A DNA stretch of 64,000 bases, taken from NCBI GenBank assembly GCA_963823525.1, contig CAWGLW010000004.1, positions 1-64,000 of the forward strand, in the 5' to 3' direction. Shown here piece by piece: positions 23,062 to 31,906 of this stretch. Position numbers and translations under genes: made by a program. The stretch is from CAWGLW01 sp963823525. Lineage in GTDB: Bacteria > Pseudomonadota > Gammaproteobacteria > Steroidobacterales > Steroidobacteraceae. Below the pieces are notes generated by a model, which was given only the letters and a program-made list of their open reading frames with translations, was not told where the DNA came from and ran no database searches. Every line of letters begins with the position of its first letter. Within the stretch, counting starts at the first letter, position 1.

Positions 23062-24140
23062 CCGTGCCGGCGCTGGAAGTCCTGCATGTACTCGATCAGG
23101 GCATCGACGCCGGCCATCGGCATGGCGTTGTAGATGCTGGCCCGCATTCCGCCCACCGAGCGATGCCCTTTCAGGCTCAGCAGTCCGGCGTCTTTCGCGC
23201 CCTGCAGGAACGGCTTGTCCAGTGCCGCATCGGGCATCGTGAACGGGACATTCATCCAGGAGCGGCAATCGGGCGTCACCGGGTTGCGATAGAAGCCCGA
23301 TGAATCGATCGCGCCATAGAGCCGCGAGGCCTTCGCTTCGTTACGTTCGGCCATCGCCGCAAGGCCACCCTGGCGTTTGATCCACTGGAACACGAGTCCG
23401 GCCACGTACCAGGCGAAGGTCGCCGGCGTATTGAGCATGGAGCCGTCCGCGGCCATGGCCTTCCAGTTGAAGACCGTCGGCACGTCGGCGCGTGCACGAT
23501 CGAGCAGGTCATCACGCACGATGACGATCGCGATGCCGGCCGGCCCGATGTTCTTCTGCGCGCCGGCGTAAATCACGCCAAAGCGGCTCACATCCAGCGG
23601 CCGGGAAAGAATCGTCGAGGACATATCCGCCACCAGCGGCACCTCGCCGGTATCCGGGACGAACGGAAACTCCACGCCTCCGATGGTCTCGTTGGGTGTG
23701 TAGTGCAGGTAGGCCGCGCCGGGCGTACGCTTCCACCCGCTCTGCCCCGGCACCGTCGTGTACTCGCTCGACGCCGCATCGGCCGCGACATTGACCGCAC
23801 AGTATTTTTTCGACTCGCCAATCGCCTTCTTAGACCAGGCGCCCGTGTTCACGTAATCCGCCACCGAGTCGCTACCGGCCAGGTTCAGCGGCACCGCGGC
23901 AAACTGCCCGGTGGCGCCGCCCTGCAGAAACAGCACCTTGTAGTTATCCGGGATGGCGAGAAGGTCGCGAAGATCGGCTTCGGCACGCTCGGCGATTGCG
24001 AGAAACGCCTCACCCCGGTGACTGATCTCGACGACCGAGGCGCCACAGCCCGGGTATTCAAGGAACTCGTCGCGGACCTGCTCGAGGACCTCGAGCGGCA
24101 GGGCCGCCGGCCCTGCGCTGAAATTGAAAACTCGACTCAC
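23058..24140 (-). CDS. serC: Phosphoserine aminotransferase
   Basis: PLP enzyme that converts 3-phosphohydroxypyruvate to phosphoserine; it also serves pyridoxal-phosphate synthesis in this group. The 360-residue enzyme begins with the family hallmark SRVFNFSAGPAALPLEVLEQ and has GGATGQFAAVPLNL and the PLP-lysine motif YAGAQKNIGPAGI. The conserved end GGMRASIYNAMPMAGVDALI is present. I place the start at the GTG at 24140, because every SerC begins at this point; an ATG 20 codons upstream is possible but adds unlikely residues. The gene lies 74 bases after gyrA and overlaps serA by 4 bases. Confidence 0.94.
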   Translation of the reverse strand: MSRVFNFSAGPAALPLEVLEQVRDEFLEYPGCGASVVEISHRGEAFLAIAERAEADLRDLLAIPDNYKVLFLQGGATGQFAAVPLNLAGSDSVADYVNTGAWSKKAIGESKKYCAVNVAADAASSEYTTVPGQSGWKRTPGAAYLHYTPNETIGGVEFPFVPDTGEVPLVADMSSTILSRPLDVSRFGVIYAGAQKNIGPAGIAIVIVRDDLLDRARADVPTVFNWKAMAADGSMLNTPATFAWYVAGLVFQWIKRQGGLAAMAERNEAKASRLYGAIDSSGFYRNPVTPDCRSWMNVPFTMPDAALDKPFLQGAKDAGLLSLKGHRSVGGMRASIYNAMPMAGVDALIEYMQDFQRRHG

Positions 24141-24214
24141 GGGCAGACACACTCCGGTTTCATGTTGCAGTGCAGTGTAGCAGGCCGACGCGGGGCTCAC
24201 GCGCGGCGCGATGG

Positions 24215-26884
24215 TCAGTCCGATACCGGCGGTTCCCAGGCCGGGTCGTCGCCCTCAACAGGCCCGGCTTCATCGGTGGGCAACTCTGCTTCGTCAGAGC
24301 TGTCTTCGCCGGCTGTCGAACTCGCCTCGTCTGCGCCCGCCTCCCCGATGTCCTCATTCTCCGGGTCCAGCGGTTCCACGCCGATCAGTCGTTCGCCCTC
24401 GTCGAGCCGAATCAACCGCACACCCTGCGTGTTGCGCCCCAGGATCGAAATATCGCCGGCCGGTGTGCGGACCAGCGTACCGCTCGAACTCATGAGCATC
24501 AGGTCATTGGCCGGGTCGACCTGGACCGCGACCACCAGCGCACCGTTGCGCTCGCTGGTCTGCATTCCGATCACGCCTTGTCCGCCGCGTCGATGAATCG
24601 GGAATTCCTCCACCGAGGTCAGCTTCCCGTACCCGTTCTCCGACGCCGTGAGGATCGTGCCGTTGGCATCCGGGATGATCAGCGAAATCAGCTGCTCGTC
24701 GGCCCGCAGGCGGATGCCGCGCACACCGGCCGCGTTGCGCCCCATCGGGCGTACATCGGATTCGGAAAAGCGGATCGCTTTGCCCCCGGAACTGCAGAGC
24801 ATGATGTCGCGCTCACCGTCGGTGATCGCAGCGCCCACGAGCTTGTCGCCTTCATCGAGCGCCAGCGCGATGATGCCGGCCGCGCGCGGTCGCGAGAACG
24901 CGACCAGCGGGGTTTTCTTGATCGTGCCGCCCGCCGTCGCCATGAACACGAAGCGGTCTTCTTCAAATTCCTGGATCGCCAGCACGGCGGTGATGCGCTC
25001 ACCCTCTTCGAGCGGCAAGAGGTTTACGAGCGGCCGTCCGCGCGACCCGCGGCCGGCCTGCGGTAACTGGTAGACCTTCAGCCAGTAGACCTGGCCCCGG
25101 CTCGAAAAGCACAGCAGCGTATCGTGCGAATTGGCCACGAGCAGTGTTTCGACGAAGTCTTCGTCCTTCACGGCCGTCGCTGACTTGCCCCGGCCGCCAC
25201 GGATCTGAGCGCGGTACTCGCTGATCGGCTGTGACTTTGCATAGCCGCCGCGCGAGATCGTGACCACGAGGTCCTGCGGCGTGATGAGGTCCTCCAGCGA
25301 AAGGTCCGATTCGTCCTGGTGAATCTCGGTGCGGCGCTCGTCGCCGTATTTCTCGCGTATCTCGATCAGTTCTTCGCGTATCACTGCCAGCAGACGCTCG
25401 GGTCGCATGAGGATATCGCCGAGATCCTTGATCGTATCGAGCACCTGGCCGTACTCGGCAAGGATCTTGTCCTGCTCCAGGCCGGTCAGCCGGTGCAGCC
25501 GCAGATCGAGAATGGCCTGGGCCTGGGCATCGGAAAGCCGGTAGCCCTTTTCGCCCATTCCGAATTCGTCTCCGAGACCATCGGGGCGGACCGCGATCGA
25601 ACCGGCCCGCTCGAGCATCTGCAGCACGGTTCCCGAGCGCCAGGTGCGGGCCAGCAGCGCCACTTTCGCCTCGGCAGGCGACGGCGAGGCCTTGATCAGC
25701 GCAATGACTTCGTCGATGTTGGCCAGCGCGACGGCGAGGCCTTCGAGAATGTGGGCCCGTTCGCGGGCTTTGCGCAGGTCGAAAACGGTGCGGCGGGTGA
25801 CGATTTCGCGCCGGTGCCGCAGGAACGCCTCGATCATCTCTTTCAGGTTGAACAGCTTCGGCCGCCCGTCCTGCAGCGCCACCATGTTGATGCCGAAGAC
25901 GGTTGCCATCGGCGTCTGCTTATAGAGGTTATTCAGCACGACGTCGGCGACCTCGCCGCGCTTGAGTTCGATGACGACGCGCATGCCGTCCTTGTCGGAC
26001 TCGTCACGCAGCTCCGAGATGCCCTCGATGTGCTTGCCGCGCACCAGGTCGGCGATGCGTTCGATCAACCGCGCCTTGTTGACCTGGTAGGGCAGCTCCG
26101 TAACGATGATCGCCTCGCGATTGCCGCCAGGCAGGTCTTCGGTGTGCGTACGCGCACGCACGGCGACGCGGCCACGGCCGGTCGTGTATCCCCGGTAAAT
26201 CTCGCGCGCTCCGTTGATGATTCCCGCGGTCGGAAAGTCCGGCCCGGGGATGAACTCCATCAGTTCGGGAATCGTAATTTCCGGGTTGTCGATGCGCGCG
26301 ATGCAGGCGTTGACCACCTCGGTCAGGTTGTGCGGCGGGATGTTCGTGGCCATGCCCACGGCAATACCCGAGGAACCGTTGATGAGCAGGTTCGGTACAC
26401 GCGTCGGCAGGACGGTCGGCTCGCTTTCCGACTCGTCGTAGTTGGCCGCGAAATCGACCGTCTCTTTGTCGATATCGGCGAGCAGCTCCGCCGCGAGCCT
26501 CGACATGCGCACTTCGGTGTATCGCATGGCGGCCGGCGAATCGCCATCGACCGAGCCGAAGTTGCCCTGCCCGTCCACGAGCAGGTAGCGCATCGAAAAC
26601 GGCTGCGCCATTCGCACGATCGTGTCGTAAACAGCCGTATCGCCATGCGGATGGTATTTGCCGATCACGTCGCCGACGACGCGCGCCGACTTCTTGTAAG
26701 GCTTGTTCCACTCGTTGCCGAGTTCGCGCATCGCGTAAAGCACGCGGCGGTGCACGGGCTTCAGACCGTCACGGACATCCGGCAATGCACGGCCTACGAT
26801 CACGCTCATCGCGTAATCGAGGTAGGACTGTTTCATCTCGTCTTCGAGGTTGACGTGCAGAATTTCGCGGGCAATTTCGGCCAT
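24215..26884 (-). CDS. gyrA: DNA gyrase subunit A
   Basis: The DNA breakage-reunion subunit of gyrase. The 889-residue protein has the winged-helix and tower core with YHPHGDTAVYDTIVRMAQ, the catalytic tyrosine in RYTEVRM, and GQGNFGSVDGDSPAAMRY. The C-terminal beta-pinwheel carries the GyrA-box QIRGGRGK. Quinolone-region residues are threonine and aspartate (positions equivalent to E. coli 83 and 87), as in wild-type Pseudomonas. An acidic glutamate/aspartate-rich tail of about 50 residues ends the protein. The ATG at 26884 gives the standard MAEIAREILHVNLEDEMKQS start. It is divergent from mtaD. Confidence 0.97.
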   Translation of the reverse strand: MAEIAREILHVNLEDEMKQSYLDYAMSVIVGRALPDVRDGLKPVHRRVLYAMRELGNEWNKPYKKSARVVGDVIGKYHPHGDTAVYDTIVRMAQPFSMRYLLVDGQGNFGSVDGDSPAAMRYTEVRMSRLAAELLADIDKETVDFAANYDESESEPTVLPTRVPNLLINGSSGIAVGMATNIPPHNLTEVVNACIARIDNPEITIPELMEFIPGPDFPTAGIINGAREIYRGYTTGRGRVAVRARTHTEDLPGGNREAIIVTELPYQVNKARLIERIADLVRGKHIEGISELRDESDKDGMRVVIELKRGEVADVVLNNLYKQTPMATVFGINMVALQDGRPKLFNLKEMIEAFLRHRREIVTRRTVFDLRKARERAHILEGLAVALANIDEVIALIKASPSPAEAKVALLARTWRSGTVLQMLERAGSIAVRPDGLGDEFGMGEKGYRLSDAQAQAILDLRLHRLTGLEQDKILAEYGQVLDTIKDLGDILMRPERLLAVIREELIEIREKYGDERRTEIHQDESDLSLEDLITPQDLVVTISRGGYAKSQPISEYRAQIRGGRGKSATAVKDEDFVETLLVANSHDTLLCFSSRGQVYWLKVYQLPQAGRGSRGRPLVNLLPLEEGERITAVLAIQEFEEDRFVFMATAGGTIKKTPLVAFSRPRAAGIIALALDEGDKLVGAAITDGERDIMLCSSGGKAIRFSESDVRPMGRNAAGVRGIRLRADEQLISLIIPDANGTILTASENGYGKLTSVEEFPIHRRGGQGVIGMQTSERNGALVVAVQVDPANDLMLMSSSGTLVRTPAGDISILGRNTQGVRLIRLDEGERLIGVEPLDPENEDIGEAGADEASSTAGEDSSDEAELPTDEAGPVEGDDPAWEPPVSD

Positions 26885-26948
26885 GGATCTGATCGACTCT
26901 CGGCGCGCTGAAGCGGCGGGTAAAAAGACAGGAAATATTACCACATTG

Positions 26949-26967
26949 AGGCGCCTGAACGGCGCCT
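26949..26967. promoter_or_regulatory. Perfect 7-bp inverted repeat between gyrA and mtaD
   Basis: AGGCGCC and GGCGCCT flank a 5-base spacer in the divergent gyrA/mtaD intergenic region. On the minus strand a TAATAT-like -10 element lies about 10 bases further toward gyrA, so the dyad would cover the -35 region of a gyrA promoter. It could be a repressor or activator site, or a supercoiling-sensitive element. No T-run accompanies it. Confidence 0.35.
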
Positions 26968-27040
26968 GGAGACCCCCCGCGGCAGGGTGGCCGGCGTGCA
27001 AATCGCTATACTGCCCGCCCGTTCCAGAGCTGCACCGTCA

Positions 27041-28393
27041 ATGGAGTCCATCGATACACTGATCTGCGCGCGCTGGGTCCTGCCGATCGAGCCGGACGGG
27101 CAGGTCCTGGACGATCACGCCGTGGCCATTCGCGACGGACGCATCGTCGCGGTGCTGCCGGCCCGCGAGGCACGCCTGCGTTTTGAGGCGGCCGAGACGC
27201 TGAGCCGGCCCGCCCACGCACTGCTGCCCGGCTTCGTCAATGCCCACACGCACGCGGCGATGTCCCTGTTGCGCGGGCGTGCCGAGAACCTGCTGCTCGG
27301 ACCCTGGCTGCGCGAGACCGTGTTGCCGCTGGAGCGGCGCTGGATAGACCCGGAATACGTCCGCGACGGCACCGAGCTGGCGATGGCGGAAATGCTTCGA
27401 GCCGGTATCACCTGTTTCGGCGACATGCACCCCTGGCCCGACGTGGTGGCCCGGACAGCCGCCGAAATGCACATGCGCGCCAGTGTCGGCCTGCTGGTGA
27501 CCGATTCGCCGAGCAGCTGGGCTCAGAGTGCCGACGAGTACATCGACAAGGGCATGCGCCTGCACGACGAGTATCACGGCGACCCGTTGATCAGCACGCA
27601 CTTTGCGCCGAATGCGCCCTACTCGGTCTGCGACGACACGCTCAGGCGCGTGCGACGGCTCGCCGACGAACTCGAGTTGCCGGTCGCGATTCATCTGCAT
27701 GAGACCCGCTGGGAAATCGAGCACAGCCTGCGCGATCACGGGAAGCGTCCACTGGCCCGCCTGGCGGGTCTGGGTCTCGCGAGCCAGGTTCTCGTCGCAA
27801 TCCACATGACGCAGGTCGAAGCCGAGGATCTCGACACACTCGCCGAAGCCGGCGCAAGCGTCGTCCACTGCCCCGAGTCGAATCTGAAACTCGGCAGCGG
27901 TGTGTGCCCTGTGCCGAGCCTGCTCGGACGCGGCGTGCGAGTCGCCCTCGGCACGGATGGCGCTGCCGCCAACAACGACCTGGACCTGCTGTCGGAGGCG
28001 CGAAGTGCCGGACTGCTGAGCTCCGGCGTGACCGCCTCGCCGGGTACCGTGACGGCGAGCGACCTGTTGCGCATGGCCACGCTCGAAGGTGCACGGACCC
28101 TGAACATCGGTGAGGTCACCGGCAGTCTGCTCGCCGGCAAGTGGGCCGACCTGTGCTGCATCAACCTGGCCGCGCCGCGCAGCTGGCCGGTACACGACGT
28201 GCCGGCCACGCTCGTTTATTCGGCCTCCTCGGCGCAGGTCTGCGATACGTGGGTGGCCGGCCGCCACCTCCTGAACAAGGGGACGCTTGGCTCGATCGAC
28301 GAGGCGGAGCTGCTGAGCCGCACCGATGCCTGGCGCAAACGCATGAATGCCCCGTCAGCGGCAGGAAAGGAGCCAGCCGATGAGCAACGTTGA
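27041..28393 (+). CDS. mtaD: 5-methylthioadenosine/S-adenosylhomocysteine deaminase (TRZ/ATZ amidohydrolase)
   Basis: A metal-dependent deaminase that acts on methylthioadenosine or S-adenosylhomocysteine in methionine-derived salvage. The 450-residue protein shows the metal ligands HTHAAMS, HLHET and the aspartate in LGTDGAAANNDLDLLSEARS, with LLPGFVNAHTH leading the first motif. Family members from Pseudomonas sit, as here, directly before ubiG. The ATG at 27041 (MESIDTLICARWV) gives the expected N-terminus. A TATACT -10-like box lies at 27007-27012. The 3' end overlaps ubiG by 14 bases. Confidence 0.9.
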   Translation: MESIDTLICARWVLPIEPDGQVLDDHAVAIRDGRIVAVLPAREARLRFEAAETLSRPAHALLPGFVNAHTHAAMSLLRGRAENLLLGPWLRETVLPLERRWIDPEYVRDGTELAMAEMLRAGITCFGDMHPWPDVVARTAAEMHMRASVGLLVTDSPSSWAQSADEYIDKGMRLHDEYHGDPLISTHFAPNAPYSVCDDTLRRVRRLADELELPVAIHLHETRWEIEHSLRDHGKRPLARLAGLGLASQVLVAIHMTQVEAEDLDTLAEAGASVVHCPESNLKLGSGVCPVPSLLGRGVRVALGTDGAAANNDLDLLSEARSAGLLSSGVTASPGTVTASDLLRMATLEGARTLNIGEVTGSLLAGKWADLCCINLAAPRSWPVHDVPATLVYSASSAQVCDTWVAGRHLLNKGTLGSIDEAELLSRTDAWRKRMNAPSAAGKEPADEQR

Positions 28394-29093
28394 CCGTGAG
28401 GAAATCGCCCGCTTCGATGCCGCCGCCGATCGCTGGTGGGACCCGAAAGGTGAAATGGGTCCGCTGCACGAAATCAACCCCGTGCGGCTCGAATACGTCG
28501 AGCGTCACGCGCAACTCGCAGGTCGCGATGTGCTAGACGTCGGTTGCGGTGGCGGCATCCTCGCCGAAGCGATGGCGTGCCAGGGCGCGCGGGTCGTGGG
28601 CCTGGACCTCGCCGAAGACCTGCTCGGGGTCGCCCGGGCGCATGCCCGCGAAGCGGGAATCGAGGTCGACTACCGGCTCGAATCGGCCGAGCAGCACGCC
28701 GCTGCCAACCCGGCCCGCTACGACCTCGTGACCTGCATGGAAATGCTCGAGCACGTACCCGACCCGGCCGCGGTGATCGCGGCGCTGGCCGAGACAGCCC
28801 GGCCCGGTGCGGACCTGTTTCTTTCGACGATCAACCGGACCTCGCGCGCCTACCTGCAGGCGGTACTGGGTGCCGAATACGTTTTGCGCCTGCTGCCCAC
28901 CGGCACGCACAGCTACGATAAATTCATTCGGCCCTCCGAACTCGCCGAGTGGGCGCGGGACGCCGGCCTCGTCACGATCGACGTGATGGGCATCGCGTAC
29001 GACCCGTTCGCCCGGCAGGCGCGGCTGCACACCGATGCGCGCATCAACTACCTGGTGCACCTGCGCAAACCGGACGGCGGGCACGCCGCCTGA
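28380..29093 (+). CDS. ubiG: Ubiquinone biosynthesis O-methyltransferase
   Basis: SAM-dependent enzyme that does both O-methylations of ubiquinone synthesis. The 237-residue protein has the hallmark opening (EEIARFDAAADRWWDPKGEM), SAM motif I (VLDVGCGGGILAEAMA), the acidic post-I LDLAEDLLGVARAHA, and CMEMLEHVPDPAAV. NRTSRAYLQAVLGAEYVLRL and the motif GTHSYDKFIRPSEL are diagnostic. The ATG at 28380 follows AGGAAAGGAG inside the end of mtaD. The stop overlaps the gph start as TGATG, a strong coupling signal. Confidence 0.96.
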   Translation: MSNVDREEIARFDAAADRWWDPKGEMGPLHEINPVRLEYVERHAQLAGRDVLDVGCGGGILAEAMACQGARVVGLDLAEDLLGVARAHAREAGIEVDYRLESAEQHAAANPARYDLVTCMEMLEHVPDPAAVIAALAETARPGADLFLSTINRTSRAYLQAVLGAEYVLRLLPTGTHSYDKFIRPSELAEWARDAGLVTIDVMGIAYDPFARQARLHTDARINYLVHLRKPDGGHAA

Positions 29094-29779
29094 TGAATTA
29101 CCGGCTTGCACTGCTGCTCGATCTCGATGGCACGCTGCTCGATACGGCAGCGGACATGGGCGCGGCGCTCAATCGGCTGCGTGTCGAGGAGAACCGGGAT
29201 CCACTCGACTTCGAGACCATACGGCCCAACGTCTCCCACGGCGCGGTCCGGCTGATCGGTCTTGGATTTCCCGCGGCTGAGGGCAATGAGTTCGAGCGCC
29301 TGCGCCGGCGTTTCCTCGAGCTGTACGCAGCCGACATCGCCGCGCATACCTGCCTGTTCCCTGGCCTGGACGCCGTGCTCGATGAATCGGAGCGGCGCAA
29401 TATCCCCTGGGGTATCGTCACCAACAAGCCGGGCTGGCTGACCGACCCTCTGCTTTCGCAACTGGGTCTCGACCGGCGTGCTGCCTGTGTCGTCAGCGGC
29501 GATACGCTCGCGGAGCGAAAACCGCATCCACTGCCGCTGCTGCATGCCGCCGATGCCGTGCGTGTGGCACCGGAACGTTGTGTGTACGTGGGCGATGCGG
29601 AGCGAGACATCCAGGCCGGACGCGCCGCCGGCATGACCACCGTGGTCGCCAGTTATGGCTATGTCTCAGCGACCGACGACCTCGGGAGCTGGCAGGCCAC
29701 GGGTATCGCCCAGCACCCCGCCGAGCTGATGCACTGGCTCGATGAGGCCCGCCTCTGCCCGCCGGGAGTGGGCGCTTGA
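29093..29779 (+). CDS. HAD-superfamily phosphatase, phosphoglycolate phosphatase / MupP type
   Basis: A 228-residue haloacid-dehalogenase phosphatase. Motif I is LLDLDGTLLDT with both catalytic aspartates; motif II is VTNKP; the lysine is in AERKPHPLPLL; motif IV is YVGDAERDIQAG. In Pseudomonas the gene at this place (after ubiG) is MupP, which removes phosphate from N-acetylmuramate-6-phosphate in cell-wall recycling. Gph-type enzymes remove phosphate from 2-phosphoglycolate. Sequence alone does not separate the two. The ATG at 29093 overlaps the ubiG stop; the stop overlaps the TTG start of rmuC. Confidence 0.88.
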   Translation: MNYRLALLLDLDGTLLDTAADMGAALNRLRVEENRDPLDFETIRPNVSHGAVRLIGLGFPAAEGNEFERLRRRFLELYAADIAAHTCLFPGLDAVLDESERRNIPWGIVTNKPGWLTDPLLSQLGLDRRAACVVSGDTLAERKPHPLPLLHAADAVRVAPERCVYVGDAERDIQAGRAAGMTTVVASYGYVSATDDLGSWQATGIAQHPAELMHWLDEARLCPPGVGA

Positions 29780-31056
29780 GTCTCACGCCACTGACCGCGG
29801 CGTTGATCCTGCTTGGCGTCGCGCTCGTCGCGATGGCCGCAGGCTGGCTGATCGGCCGACGCCGCGAACACAGCATGGAACTCGAACTGGCCACGGCAAG
29901 GGCGGAACTGAAGTCCGCCGAACTGCTCGCACAAGAGCGCGAACAGACCATCGAGCGGGCAATGGAACGCCTGCGCTCGGGGTTCGACAACCTCGCCGGC
30001 GATGCGCTGCGCGACAACAACGAGGTTTTCCTGCAGCTGGCGCGGCAGACGCTCAGCCAGCAGCAGGAGGCCGCGAGGCGCGATCTCGGCGAGCGTGAAA
30101 AAGCCGTCGAGGCCATGCTCGGACCGGTTCGCGAGGCACTGGCGCGAACGCATGAACAGATGGGCCGGATCGAGAAGGAGCGCGCTGAGGCCTTTGGCGC
30201 GCTGCGCAGTTCCATCGAGAGCGTGACGCTGGGCCAACTGGCTCTGCAGAAAGAAACCCGCAGTCTCGTGACCGCGCTGCGTCGACCCGAAGTGCGCGGG
30301 CGCTGGGGCGAGATGACGCTGAGGCGACTCGCCGAACTGGCCGGAATGGTCGAGCACTGTGACTTCATCGAGCAGGCTCATGTCGCCGGTGAAGAGCGGT
30401 CATTCCGCCCGGACATGATCGTCAACATGCCCGACGGCCGCCAACTGGTCGTCGATGTAAAGACACCGCTCGATGCCTACCTGTCGGCCTCCGAAGCGGC
30501 CACGGACGAGGAACGGGCCGTTGCCATCAAGCGCCACGCGCAGGCCGTGCAGGAGCGTGTCCGGCAACTGGCACAGAAAGCCTACTGGGCGCAGTTCGAG
30601 CGCAGCCCGGATTTCGTCGTGTTGTTCATACCGGGGGACCAGTTCCTCACGGCCGCCGTGGGTGAAATCCCCTCGTTACTCGAGGACGCCATTCGCCAGG
30701 ACGTGATCATCGCCACGCCGTCCAGCTTTGTGGCGCTGCTCAAGGCCGTTGCCTACGGCTGGCGCCAGAACCAGCTCGCAGAAAACGCAGTGAAGATACA
30801 GGGGCTCGGTGAGGACCTTTACAAGCGTCTGGCAACGTTCACGACACACTTGTCGAAAGTCGGTCGCGCGCTGGGACAGGGCGTGGAGGCCTACAACAAC
30901 GCGGTCGGTTCGCTGGAGCGCCAGGTGCTGCCGGGCGCGAGAAAATTCACGGAACTCGGCCTGCGACCGAGCCGAGAGATTCCCGAACCCGCGGCGGTCG
31001 ACAAGCTGGCCCGCGACCTGCGCGAGGATGACGGTGACGACACCGGCGAGCGCTGA
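29776..31056 (+). CDS. rmuC: DNA recombination protein RmuC
   Basis: RmuC family proteins limit DNA inversion and rearrangement and have a PD-(D/E)xK nuclease-like core. The 426-residue protein has an N-terminal membrane anchor (residues about 6-24), then a long coiled coil (SMELELATARAELKSAELLA and following). The RmuC domain has the conserved LRRPEVRGRWGEMTLRRLAE, VDVKTPLDAYL and FIPGDQFLTAAV. The start is a TTG at 29776 behind GGGAG, overlapping the gph stop. RmuC between mupP/gph and yciK is not the usual Pseudomonas order. Confidence 0.93.
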   Translation: MSLTPLTAALILLGVALVAMAAGWLIGRRREHSMELELATARAELKSAELLAQEREQTIERAMERLRSGFDNLAGDALRDNNEVFLQLARQTLSQQQEAARRDLGEREKAVEAMLGPVREALARTHEQMGRIEKERAEAFGALRSSIESVTLGQLALQKETRSLVTALRRPEVRGRWGEMTLRRLAELAGMVEHCDFIEQAHVAGEERSFRPDMIVNMPDGRQLVVDVKTPLDAYLSASEAATDEERAVAIKRHAQAVQERVRQLAQKAYWAQFERSPDFVVLFIPGDQFLTAAVGEIPSLLEDAIRQDVIIATPSSFVALLKAVAYGWRQNQLAENAVKIQGLGEDLYKRLATFTTHLSKVGRALGQGVEAYNNAVGSLERQVLPGARKFTELGLRPSREIPEPAAVDKLARDLREDDGDDTGER

Positions 31057-31888
31057 CGCAGCGGGCGGCGGTCCACCGCCAGGCTCACTGCGATATTTTG
31101 CGATCCTGTTTTCGCCGCCGGACTCGCGACCGTTTCTCAACGCGCTGTACGCGCTGGAGTTTGAGTTGCGGGCGGCCGCTGACAGCCAGAGCCACGAGGC
31201 CGCGCATGCACGTATTCTCTGGTGGAAGGACGAACTCAATCGGTTCATCAGCGGGGCGCCTGCCCACCCCGTCACGCGCGCCCTGCTCCCGCTGCAGGCG
31301 AACCTCGAAGCGACGGACCGCAAGGTGTTGCACGACCTGGCAATTGCCGCCGATCTCGATCTGGCCGGGCTCGCCTATGACACCGAGGCGGAAATGCAGG
31401 CGTATTGCCAGCGCAGCGCCGGGTCGCTGCAGACGGTAATTGCCGCGGTGCTCGCACCCGGGCATCGGCCTTCGGAAAACGAACGCCGTTTCGCTCGCGC
31501 ACTGGGCTCGGCGCTCAGGCAAACCGAAATGCTGCGGGACTTCCATCCGGACCTTCGACGCGGGCGCCGCTACCTGCCGACTGAACGGATCGAGGCCTGT
31601 GGCCTCAATCCGCAAACGCCGGGACCTGCGATGGACGCCGCGGCACTGGCCGGCCTGCTGCGCGAATGGCGGGTGCGTGTGGCTGAAGACCTTGCCCGGC
31701 TGCCGGATCTGCTTGACGAGCGCGAGCGCGCCACGCAACGTCACGGACTGGTTCTTGGTGCATTGCATGCGCGCCTTCTGGAGGAGATCGGTCGCTCTGA
31801 CACCAGCCTGCCGGACGCCGCGCCTGCGATCGTCCCGCCGCTGGCACGCCTCTGGACGGCGTGGCGCACCGCGGTCCGTTATTCCTGA
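31028..31888 (+). CDS. Squalene/phytoene-synthase-fold protein lacking the first Asp-rich motif
   Basis: A 286-residue protein of the squalene/phytoene synthase family (YFAILFSPPDSRPFLNALYA, ILWWKDELNRF, HPVTRALLPL). Real synthases have two Asp-rich sites. The second is present as RDFHPDLRRGRRYLP. In the position of the first (DDIVD-like) this protein reads LEFELRAAADSQ, without the acidic pair. That is also the state of the mitochondrial NDUFAF6 relatives, which are not known to synthesise isoprenoids. A catalytic role in prenyl condensation is therefore doubtful. The ATG at 31028 overlaps the end of rmuC by 29 bases. The gene ends 18 bases before yciK and is probably in the same transcript. 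Confidence 0.78.
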   Translation: MTVTTPASADAAGGGPPPGSLRYFAILFSPPDSRPFLNALYALEFELRAAADSQSHEAAHARILWWKDELNRFISGAPAHPVTRALLPLQANLEATDRKVLHDLAIAADLDLAGLAYDTEAEMQAYCQRSAGSLQTVIAAVLAPGHRPSENERRFARALGSALRQTEMLRDFHPDLRRGRRYLPTERIEACGLNPQTPGPAMDAAALAGLLREWRVRVAEDLARLPDLLDERERATQRHGLVLGALHARLLEEIGRSDTSLPDAAPAIVPPLARLWTAWRTAVRYS

Positions 31889-31906
31889 TCACCTGGAGCA
31901 AACCGC

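Noticed and set aside
25319..26911. A 530-codon open frame on the plus strand
   Set aside because: Antisense shadow of gyrA. It has no recognisable motif and an Asp/Arg/His-rich composition typical of reverse-complement GC-rich codons.
27038..28267. A 409-codon open frame on the minus strand
   Set aside because: Antisense to mtaD with its complete metal-site motifs.
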